From the NCBI RefSeq assembly GCF_001713455.1, contig NZ_CP016463.1, forward strand, positions 310,001 to 374,000: a stretch of 64,000 bases of DNA, written 5' to 3'. The notes under the pieces are model-generated. The model saw only the letters and a list, made by a program, of their open reading frames with translations. It was not told the origin of the DNA and made no database searches. How positions within the stretch are numbered: position 1 is the stretch's first letter; each line of letters starts with the position of its first letter. A program made the translations under genes and the position numbers. Of the stretch, positions 20,731-28,248 are shown in pieces. The stretch is from Bosea sp. RAC05 (lineage in GTDB: Bacteria; Pseudomonadota; Alphaproteobacteria; Rhizobiales; Beijerinckiaceae).

Positions 20731-22131
20731 TCAGGGCGTCGGCAAGCTTACTTCGTCGAGGGATGGCTCGCGATCATCGTCGAGGAAGGCGAGCGGCCTG
20801 ATCTCGTCGGCGCCGAGGTCGACGAGCGAGCGCGCCGGCTCGATCATCTCGGCGAAGGCATCTTCGAAGCCAGACGGAACCGTCATCACGGCGAACCTCG
20901 ACAGACGCTCGATAGCAGCCGGTGACGATGCCAGACGCGCGACGAGTTCGGCGACCTCAGAGCGATAATGACGCTCCAGAACATCGCGCGTGCGGAATGC
21001 AGTCCGGTCTAGATCCACGAAGGCGTCCCGGTCGGTTGCGCTCGCCTTCAGCCTGGACATCGCCTCTTCCGACCGCGGAGCATGCGCCATCGCGAGGGAT
21101 GCTGCCTGTGAAAGCAGAGCTTCGGTATCGGCGATCTCCATGGCGCCCGCCGTGGCGACTGCCGTCCGGATGGCCAACCACGAGAGAGGCGGGCAATCAC
21201 CCTCGCCATTCCAGCGCGCTGCGCCGGCCTCGCGATACTGGGCAAATCGCAAGGCAGAGGATGGGTCGCCGCCGGCGCGCAGGAAAGCGATGACCGCAGC
21301 CGCGTCCGCGAAGCTCTCCTCAACCTGGCGAGCCACCTCTTCGCCACCAGCAATGCGCCCGAGATGGCGAGCGGCGAAGGCGAGCGAGATCTCACGAAAC
21401 GACGACAGGCGCCGGGCGTCCTGCGATCGCATGCCGGGGAAAGCGTATTCCGACTTCCAGGCACCACCGATGCGAGCGCAAAAGCCGGAGCCGGTGAGGA
21501 AGGGCGAATAAGGGATCACGAAGTCGACGCTGGGGACCTTCAGGCCGCGCCCCATCGCCACGAGGGTTCGCCTGCAGGCAGGCTGGAAGGCATCGGCCAT
21601 CAGAGCCTTGAGATCAGACAGAGCGCCGCGCTCACCGGTCGAATCGGCTGGCAGGATGCCGTCGACAAGACCGCGATCAGCCCAGGGAGCAGCGGCAAGA
21701 GCCAGCGGGTCGATCACGTTCAGCGCAATGCCAAGACGGCGAGCTTCAGGCTCCAGCTGGCTGAGAGCCCAGCGCAGATCCGGATCCCGGACATCGGGTG
21801 TGCGCTCGATGATGCCGCCGACGCCAGGGCGAATGACGGCCGGGCCCGTACCATCGAGCAGATGAGCCAGCATGCGCGCCGTCAGATCGGGGCGCCCGAA
21901 AGTCTTGATCTGGACCCGCTTGCCCTTCAGAAGCCGCTTGGCCAGGTCAGGCACGAGCTCCATGCGGATCTCGTCGCCTTCACCGGAGATGATGCCGATC
22001 ACATCGGCGCCGATCCGGGGCAGGATGTCTCCTTCGAAGACGACCTTGAGCACGCTCCCGTCCTGGAGCGCCACGGCGTGGCGACGGCCACTGCGACCGC
22101 GAACTGTTCCAAGGACGAGGGCTTCTTTCAC
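20731..22131 (-). CDS. hypothetical protein, 466 aa
   Basis: An unrecognised protein, overlapping the upstream gene as ATGA. The N-terminal 70 residues form a small beta barrel-like segment (LVLGTVRGRSGRRHAVAL, GSVLKVVFEGD). The middle is helical with many Ala/Arg. The C-terminus includes FAVMTVPSGFEDAF and a long acidic tail ending SLPTP. There is no signal peptide, membrane segment or nucleotide-binding motif. It ends the leftward operon that starts with the ParA-like gene, if the 52-base gap before the 116-aa gene is read through. Confidence 0.7.
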   Translation of the reverse strand: MKEALVLGTVRGRSGRRHAVALQDGSVLKVVFEGDILPRIGADVIGIISGEGDEIRMELVPDLAKRLLKGKRVQIKTFGRPDLTARMLAHLLDGTGPAVIRPGVGGIIERTPDVRDPDLRWALSQLEPEARRLGIALNVIDPLALAAAPWADRGLVDGILPADSTGERGALSDLKALMADAFQPACRRTLVAMGRGLKVPSVDFVIPYSPFLTGSGFCARIGGAWKSEYAFPGMRSQDARRLSSFREISLAFAARHLGRIAGGEEVARQVEESFADAAAVIAFLRAGGDPSSALRFAQYREAGAARWNGEGDCPPLSWLAIRTAVATAGAMEIADTEALLSQAASLAMAHAPRSEEAMSRLKASATDRDAFVDLDRTAFRTRDVLERHYRSEVAELVARLASSPAAIERLSRFAVMTVPSGFEDAFAEMIEPARSLVDLGADEIRPLAFLDDDREPSLDEVSLPTP

Positions 22132-22478
22132 AGGGAGGGTCCCGCCTCGTTGGTCATGTTCGTGAGATATGGCAGCGCGTACGCCTTGCCGAACTTCGAC
22201 GACGCGTAGCTCATCTCTTGAATGAAGGTGTTGTCCGGATTGAACGACACCGCCAGCTCGAAATCCTGCTTCTTCACGGAATCCAGACGCCGAATCTCTC
22301 CATCGGTCGCTTCCAGATACACACCCTCTTCGTCGCAGCCGATGCCGCGATAGGTGCCCGGATGGTCTTCATCGGGCTCGTGTTCGACGAAGACCACGAG
22401 CATCGAGCCCGAACAGTCAGCGTTCAGAAGAATCGTGGCAGCGTCTCGGATTTCTTTGTCGACGGGTGTGTGAAGCAT
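22128..22478 (-). CDS. hypothetical protein, 116 aa
   Basis: A small acidic soluble protein of unknown family. It is beta-rich in the first half (GSMLVVFVEHEPDEDH, GIGCDEEGVYLEA) and ends MTNEAGPSL. Its stop overlaps the ATG of the 466-aa gene (ATGA), so the two are translationally coupled and may form a complex. It starts 52 bases after the RNase HII stop. Confidence 0.65.
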   Translation of the reverse strand: MLHTPVDKEIRDAATILLNADCSGSMLVVFVEHEPDEDHPGTYRGIGCDEEGVYLEATDGEIRRLDSVKKQDFELAVSFNPDNTFIQEMSYASSKFGKAYALPYLTNMTNEAGPSL

Positions 22479-22530
22479 GATCTGCCGGCCAATGATGGAT
22501 TTACCCGATCATGCCGCGCGACCATGAAAG

Positions 22531-23199
22531 TCACGAACCCAGGCGCTCGAACAGATCGATCTGTGCTGGAGCCGGTGCCGGCACGGGGCGTGGCTTCAGG
22601 GGTGCAAAGGTCATGCGGTGCTCGGTGGTCGGTCCGAGCTCGGCGATGGCTTTCAGGTGAAATGCAGTGCCATAGCCGGCATGCGTCTCAAAGCCGTAGC
22701 CCGGGAAACGCGTCGCCAGTTCCTTCATGTGAAGGTCACGGCGGACCTTCGCGATGATCGAAGCAGCTGCGATCGAAAGCGATTTGGCATCGCCCTGGAT
22801 GATCGCTCGCCCTTTGCAGGGAAGGCCCGGCGGAACATCGCGTCCGTCGAACAGGACGAGGCCAGGGAACCTGGGCAGGGCCAGGACGGCTTCGCGCATG
22901 GCCTGCAGGGTCGCCTGGCGGATGTTGATCCTGTCGATGTCGGCAGCCGAGACCATTGCGACCGCATAACCCAGCGCATGCGCTGTGATTTCGGCATAGG
23001 CCTCCTCAAGCCGCTTCTGCGACAGCTTCTTGGAGTCGTCGATGCCATAGGGCAGACGCGTTGGATCGAGGACGACGGCAGCAGCGACCACTGGGCCAGC
23101 CAAAGGCCCGCGGCCCGCTTCATCAGAACCTGCGATCGGATGCCTGATCCATCGACCGGCATCAGTCTCGATGTCGAAATTTGGCCCTGTGCGCGTCAC
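22531..23199 (-). CDS. rnhB: ribonuclease HII
   Basis: 222 residues if it begins at the GTG at 23199, which overlaps the preceding stop as GTGA; a GTG or ATG further upstream would overlap the TM2 gene by up to 49 bases. It removes RNA from RNA-DNA hybrids and misincorporated ribonucleotides. The family motif AGSDEAGRGPLAGPV holds the first catalytic acids (about D26, E27). DDSKKLS, GDAKSLSIAAASIIAKV and the C-terminal GYGT....L block are all present. The C-terminus is extended by a PVPAPAPAQIDLFERLGS tail that looks like a clamp-binding peptide (QIDLF), which is plausible for interaction with the DNA polymerase sliding clamp. Confidence 0.92.
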   Translation of the reverse strand: MTRTGPNFDIETDAGRWIRHPIAGSDEAGRGPLAGPVVAAAVVLDPTRLPYGIDDSKKLSQKRLEEAYAEITAHALGYAVAMVSAADIDRINIRQATLQAMREAVLALPRFPGLVLFDGRDVPPGLPCKGRAIIQGDAKSLSIAAASIIAKVRRDLHMKELATRFPGYGFETHAGYGTAFHLKAIAELGPTTEHRMTFAPLKPRPVPAPAPAQIDLFERLGS

Positions 23200-23450
23200 G
23201 GCTTCGAGACCCACCTTGGGATGAAAAAGGCATCGATCAGGCACCAGACCGCAACGGCGATCATGGCGATAACGCTGAGGCCTTCCGCCATGCTACCGTT
23301 GCCGATACCGATGAAAACCATTGGTGCGAAACCTGCCGTGACCTGAATCAGACCAGTGATCGGCCGCCCCAGATAGAATCGGTGCAGCCCCAGGACGAGC
23401 AGAGTGTAGGCGATCACGAGCCGGGTAGTCCGGTTCGTGTCAGCCATCAC
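23196..23450 (-). CDS. TM2-domain membrane protein
   Basis: 84 residues. The pattern LVIAYTLLVLGLHRFYLGRP followed by two more hydrophobic stretches is typical of the TM2 family of small inner-membrane proteins of unknown function. The short polar loop after GLHRFYLGR is the family signature. It overlaps both neighbours (GTGA with the ParA-like gene; GTGA with rnhB), so it is coupled to them. It ends VSKP. Confidence 0.8.
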   Translation of the reverse strand: MMADTNRTTRLVIAYTLLVLGLHRFYLGRPITGLIQVTAGFAPMVFIGIGNGSMAEGLSVIAMIAVAVWCLIDAFFIPRWVSKP

Positions 23451-24283
23451 GCTGCGCTTGCGCGCTTCGAAAAGCCCGCGGGCTCGAAAATCGGTGAGAT
23501 CGACGCCTGCACTGCCCGGACCCAGTTGGTGAAGCGACGGACCTGGAAGCGCTCGGTCGTCTCGTCGAGCTTGGCCGCCGCGCGGATGGTGGAGAGCACG
23601 CCGTCCCTGTTGCGGAGCAGATCGAGCACGGTGTAGCCGCGCGCCTTGGCATAGGCGTACAGCATGCAGTCGCAGTAGGGGATCTGGATGACGCGTGCGC
23701 CCATCGAGACGACGTCGGCGAGCAGTCCGCGATAGACATCGCTTCCCTCATAGGGAGCATAGCCGTCCTCGCCGCCATTGGGGTCGTTGAGCGCGAGGAA
23801 CAACTCGCCACCGAATGCTTCCCGGGCGCCGGCCAGAGCAGCTCGGGCCGATCGCAGGGCGAGATCGTCAGGCGTCGCCACGGCAACGAAGCGGAACGCG
23901 ATACCGTCGTCGCGGGCGAAGGTGGCGATATCGTTGTGTCGAGCCCAGTCGAACAGGCTGGACGAGGCGTTTGCGCCGAGATCGGTGATGGAATCGCCAG
24001 CCGCCCAGGCCGAATAGACCGGGTTGTAGAAGCTCTCATGCGACCAGCGACTGCTCATCGCCTGCCCGATCGATGGCGAGGCCGGCAGGCTGACGTCGAC
24101 GCGGCCTTCGCCCAGGAGCGATGTCAGACGCTTCTGGTGATCGACCTCGATCACCTTGATGCGCGGCGCGCCGGGAACCTCACCAGCGGCAACGTCATGA
24201 GCCTGGATGACGAGATGGGCCAGCATCGACTTTCCCACACCGCCCTTGTCGGAGCCAATCAGTGTGCAGCTTTTGAGATCCAT
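23447..24283 (-). CDS. ParA/MinD-like ATPase
   Basis: 278 residues with a deviant Walker A, GSDKGGVGKS (residues 10-19), typical of ParA/MinD ATPases. The switch regions are less canonical: VIEVDHQKRL replaces the usual D-x-D-P-Q and a clear Walker B DTPP is missing. It therefore resembles the orphan ParA-like proteins of conjugative elements more than a partition ATPase with an adjacent ParB. No ParB or parS-like repeats are seen next to it. It is the first gene of the leftward operon with TM2 and RNase HII. It may position a complex at the membrane through the TM2 protein, which is inference. Confidence 0.75.
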   Translation of the reverse strand: MDLKSCTLIGSDKGGVGKSMLAHLVIQAHDVAAGEVPGAPRIKVIEVDHQKRLTSLLGEGRVDVSLPASPSIGQAMSSRWSHESFYNPVYSAWAAGDSITDLGANASSSLFDWARHNDIATFARDDGIAFRFVAVATPDDLALRSARAALAGAREAFGGELFLALNDPNGGEDGYAPYEGSDVYRGLLADVVSMGARVIQIPYCDCMLYAYAKARGYTVLDLLRNRDGVLSTIRAAAKLDETTERFQVRRFTNWVRAVQASISPIFEPAGFSKRASAA

Positions 24284-24379
24284 GGGTGCGTCCTCACTCC
24301 AACAAGAAACGATACGGGTCGAATCGCAATCTGATCCGCGATCCTTTCCACCGGCCCCACACAGGTCAAGCGCTGCGTC

Positions 24380-24401
24380 AAGGATTTGACGCTCTATCCA
24401 T
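24380..24401. promoter_or_regulatory. AAGGA-N12-TCCAT dyad over the promoter at 24386
   Basis: The left half is exact and the right half matches 4 of 5. The -35 TTGACG at 24386-24391 lies within the dyad, so a bound protein would block or contact RNA polymerase. It sits between the ParA-like gene (leftward) and the gene at 24439 (rightward). Confidence 0.5.
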
Positions 24402-24414
24402 GACTTTAGATAAT
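24386..24414 (+). promoter_or_regulatory. strong sigma-70-type promoter
   Basis: TTGACG at 24386-24391, a 17-base spacer, and GATAAT at 24409-24414. Transcription would start near 24421, 18 bases before the ATG at 24439. This is the best-matching promoter in the window and decides the start of the downstream gene. Confidence 0.75.
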
Positions 24415-24438
24415 GCTCCTTCGATTCCCGGAGCCGAC

Positions 24439-25275
24439 ATGACCAACTTCACCGATCTCGGCACCGTTCGCATCTATGACGCCGGAGAGGGTCTCGACGT
24501 TTTCTCTCCCCGCTTCGACACGAAGACGCGCGAGACGCTCAGGGCCCTGAAAGCGTTTTTCGATCCAACGAGGAAATCCTGGCGCGTGATGCCGCGCTAC
24601 ACGCGGTGCACCAAGGAGGATGTGATCGCGAAGATCGGGGCCTCCTTGGCGGCAGACGCTCCGGAAGCCTGGCCCGAGAAGGCCGTCGAGTTCAGTCGGA
24701 TCAAGGCGACGACGCGGAGGTTCTTGTTGTCGATTGCAGTCGGAGGCATGCGCATCGAGCTTCCTCGCGGACATCGCCATGAATGGACGCTCGACGCGAT
24801 GGCAAAGGAAAAAGCCATCGAGAAGGACGGAGTTTCATGGCTCATCCCGGCCCGGCTTTGCCAGACACAAAAGGTCATGTCGATCATCCGCGACATCGTC
24901 GAAGATGACCGCAAGGCACTGGAACAGGCCTTCGGCTATCTGGACGGATTCGTCATGAAAGGCCCGCTCAATCTGGCCGATGAAGAGATCGCTGAGTTTG
25001 GGCTCGACCGCGGCGACAACTCGGTCATTTTCGCCGAACCTTCCTTCGTCAAGAAGGCTGACGGCTCGATCCCGAACGAACCGGTCGACGTCTATCCGAT
25101 GCGGGTGTTCGATTTCAGGCGCTCCGAGACCGAATGCACGGTGAAGCTCTCCTTCATCTGCGGTGTGGATGCGTGGAAGCTTGTAAGGCGCAGGCAAGCT
25201 GGTTTGCCGGACTCAAGCTTTCGCGCCATCGGGTCACGCCAGTGCGGTCTTGGATGGAGTCGTCGCCGTTCCTGA
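24439..25275 (+). CDS. hypothetical protein, 278 aa, possible HARP-like N-terminus
   Basis: I chose the ATG at 24439 because it follows GGAG and the promoter at 24386-24414; a longer frame from 24286 would start upstream of that promoter. Residues about 14-45 (VFSPRFD..TRETLRALKAFFDPTRKSWRV) loosely resemble the HARP-type repeats that precede some helicases, but no helicase follows. The rest is unrecognised. The last about 35 residues are Arg/Gly/Ser-rich and unlike the preceding acidic sequence. The adjacent frame stays open there, so the C-terminus could reflect a frameshift or a real variable tail. Confidence 0.6.
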   Translation: MTNFTDLGTVRIYDAGEGLDVFSPRFDTKTRETLRALKAFFDPTRKSWRVMPRYTRCTKEDVIAKIGASLAADAPEAWPEKAVEFSRIKATTRRFLLSIAVGGMRIELPRGHRHEWTLDAMAKEKAIEKDGVSWLIPARLCQTQKVMSIIRDIVEDDRKALEQAFGYLDGFVMKGPLNLADEEIAEFGLDRGDNSVIFAEPSFVKKADGSIPNEPVDVYPMRVFDFRRSETECTVKLSFICGVDAWKLVRRRQAGLPDSSFRAIGSRQCGLGWSRRRS

Positions 25276-25372
25276 CTTTCGTGGATTGCAATCGCGATCC
25301 AGCAATGAACGCTTGTGGCTCTCATCAGCGTGTCAAAGGATCGAAGAATCGAACTCATTCAAGGATCCAGTC

Positions 25373-25753
25373 ATGACGCCGAACCTGAACGAAGCGCCGC
25401 GCAGCCGCCAGCCCAACAGCAACTCGACCCGCGCACGAGCAGGCGCCGGCACGCGCTCCCGGACAAGCAGCCGCGCAGGCAGCGACTTCAAGCGCGACAT
25501 CCAGCCCAAGCTCGAAGCCGCACGGCGTGACTGGCTCGTCGAGGCTCGCAAGATCGCGCTGCACCTCGGACGCACGATCGGCCAGGTCACGGCCGACGAC
25601 GTGCGCAAGCTCATCGCGATCCCCAAGGGTGTCGATGGCCGGGTGATGGGCGTTCTGTTCAACGACGGCAACTGGCGTTGCGTTGGCTATCGCCGCTCGA
25701 CGCGCACGGAATGCCATCACCGCCCGGTCGGCGTCCACGAGCTCATCGTCTGA
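25373..25753 (+). CDS. hypothetical basic protein, 126 aa
   Basis: AAGGA before the ATG at 25373 supports the start. Residues 1-45 are Ser/Arg/Asn-rich and disordered (RARAGAGTRSRTSSRAG). The C-terminal 80 residues look folded, with IGQVTADDVRKLIAIPKGVDGRVMG and NDGNWRCVGYRRS. The strongly basic character suggests nucleic-acid binding, but the family is unknown to me. It lies between unrelated genes and probably has its own or read-through transcription. Confidence 0.65.
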   Translation: MTPNLNEAPRSRQPNSNSTRARAGAGTRSRTSSRAGSDFKRDIQPKLEAARRDWLVEARKIALHLGRTIGQVTADDVRKLIAIPKGVDGRVMGVLFNDGNWRCVGYRRSTRTECHHRPVGVHELIV

Positions 25754-25828
25754 CGCTTCAGCCTGCCACTGACTTTCAAGCCTCGACTCTATCTTGGGCG
25801 TGCCCCACCCGACAGGATGCGAACACAC

Positions 25829-27037
25829 ATGCCCAAGATCGGCCCATATATCCACCAGGACGACTGCATCGCCCGCCTGACCTTCGGCATCGACCGGGGA
25901 CTGACGGTCGTCCTCTATCAGTCCTATCAGGCTGGTATCATCGGGCCGGAGTACAACGGCATCGCCATCCTCGACGACGATCATGGCCAGACCGTCCTGG
26001 ACCTGCATCAGCGCGAGGCCAGCGGTTCAAACGGCCCGAGCAGCGCGCAGCGGGCCGAATTCGACCGGCTCAAGGCGATGACCTGGCCTGAGTTGATGAG
26101 CTTCATCGCGAACCATCCACGTCGTCGCCGGGAGCTTGCCTCCGACCTACGCATCGGCTCGGAGCCTGCGCGTGGCGATCTTGTCCTTCAGGCTGCACGC
26201 GGGCGAGATGTCACGCTTGCCCAAGGGCCCGACATCCGTTCGCCTGAGATGATCGAGGCGACCAATTCCGAGACGGTGCCCTACGCCTTCCCCGAAGCGA
26301 CCCGCTCTGAGATCATGGCAAGGCTGCTGAAGCACGCTTCGCATCCGACCAATATGCAGTTCGGCCGCGCGCTCGCCTGGAACATCAAGATCCACGATTA
26401 CGACGAGCTGGCCAAGACCGGCGAGAACGAGGTCGATGCGGCGTTCGATGTGCTCTGGAAGGCACGCCTGGCCGGCGACGGAGACCTGTTCTGGTCGGCA
26501 AGCTCCGATGCGCTGATGCAGTACGTCAATGCGGAAGCGACCACCTGGCCTGGTGATGACCAGGGCGACTGGGAGTTCCGCACAGAAGGGCGCAGCGGCG
26601 GCTGGCTGATCCTGTCGCAGTGGCAGGGCCGTCGCATGGAGTTCAGCTCGTTCGACGAGTATCAGGTCTTTCTCGAAGAATTGAGCGATCCGGAGCTCGT
26701 CAATTTCTACAAGGGTATCGCGGTCTTCGATGCCGATCTGGCATCGCCGCGCGAGATTTTCGACTCGCACATGAACTTCAGGCGCTTCGAGGTTGAAAGC
26801 ATCTGGCGCTCCACGCCTGCCCTGGCTGTCGACGATGCCCTGACCTATGACCTTCCGGCAGCGGAATTCGCCAAGGTCGCGATGGCATTGTCCCTGACAG
26901 TCGATGCCCTGGTCGATGCCATGGTGGAGGCAGATGCGAAGGACAGCTTCGTGCTCGATGTCGTCGAGGCCCACTCCGGTCTGGAAGAGCGAGAGCGCAT
27001 CGCCGCCAATCTGATGGCTCCGACCCCAGCACTCTAG
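25829..27037 (+). CDS. hypothetical protein upstream of dGTPase, 402 aa
   Basis: The start is either ATG 25817 or 25829; the CAGGA ribosome site touches the first, so I prefer the second. It is an unrecognised soluble protein with an alpha/beta N-terminal domain to about residue 100 and a helical middle (MARLLKHASHPTNMQFGRALAWN). A Trp-rich segment follows (SGGWLILSQWQGRRMEF), then a helical C-terminus. It ends MAPTPAL. Its stop is eight bases before the dGTPase start and the helicase follows, so the three are probably one operon. Its job is likely linked to theirs. Confidence 0.7.
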   Translation: MPKIGPYIHQDDCIARLTFGIDRGLTVVLYQSYQAGIIGPEYNGIAILDDDHGQTVLDLHQREASGSNGPSSAQRAEFDRLKAMTWPELMSFIANHPRRRRELASDLRIGSEPARGDLVLQAARGRDVTLAQGPDIRSPEMIEATNSETVPYAFPEATRSEIMARLLKHASHPTNMQFGRALAWNIKIHDYDELAKTGENEVDAAFDVLWKARLAGDGDLFWSASSDALMQYVNAEATTWPGDDQGDWEFRTEGRSGGWLILSQWQGRRMEFSSFDEYQVFLEELSDPELVNFYKGIAVFDADLASPREIFDSHMNFRRFEVESIWRSTPALAVDDALTYDLPAAEFAKVAMALSLTVDALVDAMVEADAKDSFVLDVVEAHSGLEERERIAANLMAPTPAL

Positions 27038-27045
27038 GAACGATC

Positions 27046-28248
27046 ATGCTGAGCTCGGTCTCTGCGGCACATGAGGCGAAGTCGGGCGCCCGGTTGATCC
27101 CGGAGCTGATCCAGGCCGGACGAAGCGAGTTTCAGCGTGATCGCGAGCGCATTTTGCACTCTGCTGCCTTCCGCCGGCTGGCCCACAAAACGCAGGTTTT
27201 CGTGGGCGGGACGGAAGGCGACCATGTGCGCTCACGGCTGACACACACGATCGAGGTCGCACAGATCGCGCGCGACATCGCACGGCGCCTCGGGCTCTGC
27301 GAGGATCTGGCCGAGACGATTGCGCTGGCCCATGATCTGGGGCATCCGCCGTTTGGCCACGCGGGAGAGGACGCGCTCGACGAAGCCCTGCGGGAATGGG
27401 GTGGTTTCGACCACAACGCTCAGGCGCTCGCTGTCGTGATGCGCCTGGAACATCGCTACGCCGCCTTTGATGGCCTGAACCTGACCTATGCGACCATCGA
27501 GGGCATCCTCGCGCACAATGGTCCGATGCTTTCTCGCGAGGGAGACTGGATCGGGAAGCATCCGGACAGGGATCCACCGGCAGCCATCGTCAGCGCAGCT
27601 AAGCTCTACGGCCTCGACCTGACGCGTTACGCGTCGGCCGAGGCGCAGGCGGCAGCGGTGGCCGATGACATCGCCTACAACTGCCACGACGTCGAAGACG
27701 GTGTCCGTTCCGGCATCCTCGATCCCAATCGACTTCGCGAAGTGCCGCTGATCAGCAAGATCTGGCGCGAGGCCAATCTCGACATGATCAGCGATCCCGA
27801 CCGCCGGATCCACGAGCTGCTCCGGCGTATGATGTCGGGGTTTGTGGAAGACGTCCTGGCGACGGCGCGGCAGCGGTTGAAAGACTGCGTGACCGTTGCC
27901 AACGTGAGGGATGCAGATGAGCCCGTCATCGGTTTTTCCGATGAGATGGCGGCTCACGAGAAGATCCTGAAGGCCTGGCTGCGCAAGAACCTCTATCGTC
28001 ATGATGCTCTGATGACGGAGACCAACCGCGGGCAGACCTGTGTCAAGGAGCTGGTCGAACGGCTCCTCGCCGATCCCTGCTTGCTCCCCGAGCGGTGGTC
28101 CTTGGGCGTTGACGATCTCGACAAGGCAGGCGTTGCCGGGCGGGTGCGTGATTACGTCTCGGGGATGACGGATCGTTTCGCCCAGGCTGAGATGACGCGG
28201 TTGGACCGGCTGTCAGACGAGTTGAACCGGCCAGCGTTGAACAGGTGA
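27046..28248 (+). CDS. dgt: dGTP triphosphohydrolase (dGTPase) family protein
   Basis: 400 residues of the HD superfamily that splits dNTPs (typically dGTP) into the nucleoside and tripolyphosphate. The N-terminal FRRLAHKTQVF block leads into HTIEVAQIARDIAR. The metal-binding HD is in LAHDLGHPPFGHAGE (H96, D97, H100 region), with the first metal histidine at H67. NCHDVEDGVRSG is also conserved. Such enzymes balance dNTP pools and, in several bacteria, defend against phage by depleting dNTPs. It precedes a helicase gene that overlaps its stop. Confidence 0.92.
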   Translation: MLSSVSAAHEAKSGARLIPELIQAGRSEFQRDRERILHSAAFRRLAHKTQVFVGGTEGDHVRSRLTHTIEVAQIARDIARRLGLCEDLAETIALAHDLGHPPFGHAGEDALDEALREWGGFDHNAQALAVVMRLEHRYAAFDGLNLTYATIEGILAHNGPMLSREGDWIGKHPDRDPPAAIVSAAKLYGLDLTRYASAEAQAAAVADDIAYNCHDVEDGVRSGILDPNRLREVPLISKIWREANLDMISDPDRRIHELLRRMMSGFVEDVLATARQRLKDCVTVANVRDADEPVIGFSDEMAAHEKILKAWLRKNLYRHDALMTETNRGQTCVKELVERLLADPCLLPERWSLGVDDLDKAGVAGRVRDYVSGMTDRFAQAEMTRLDRLSDELNRPALNR

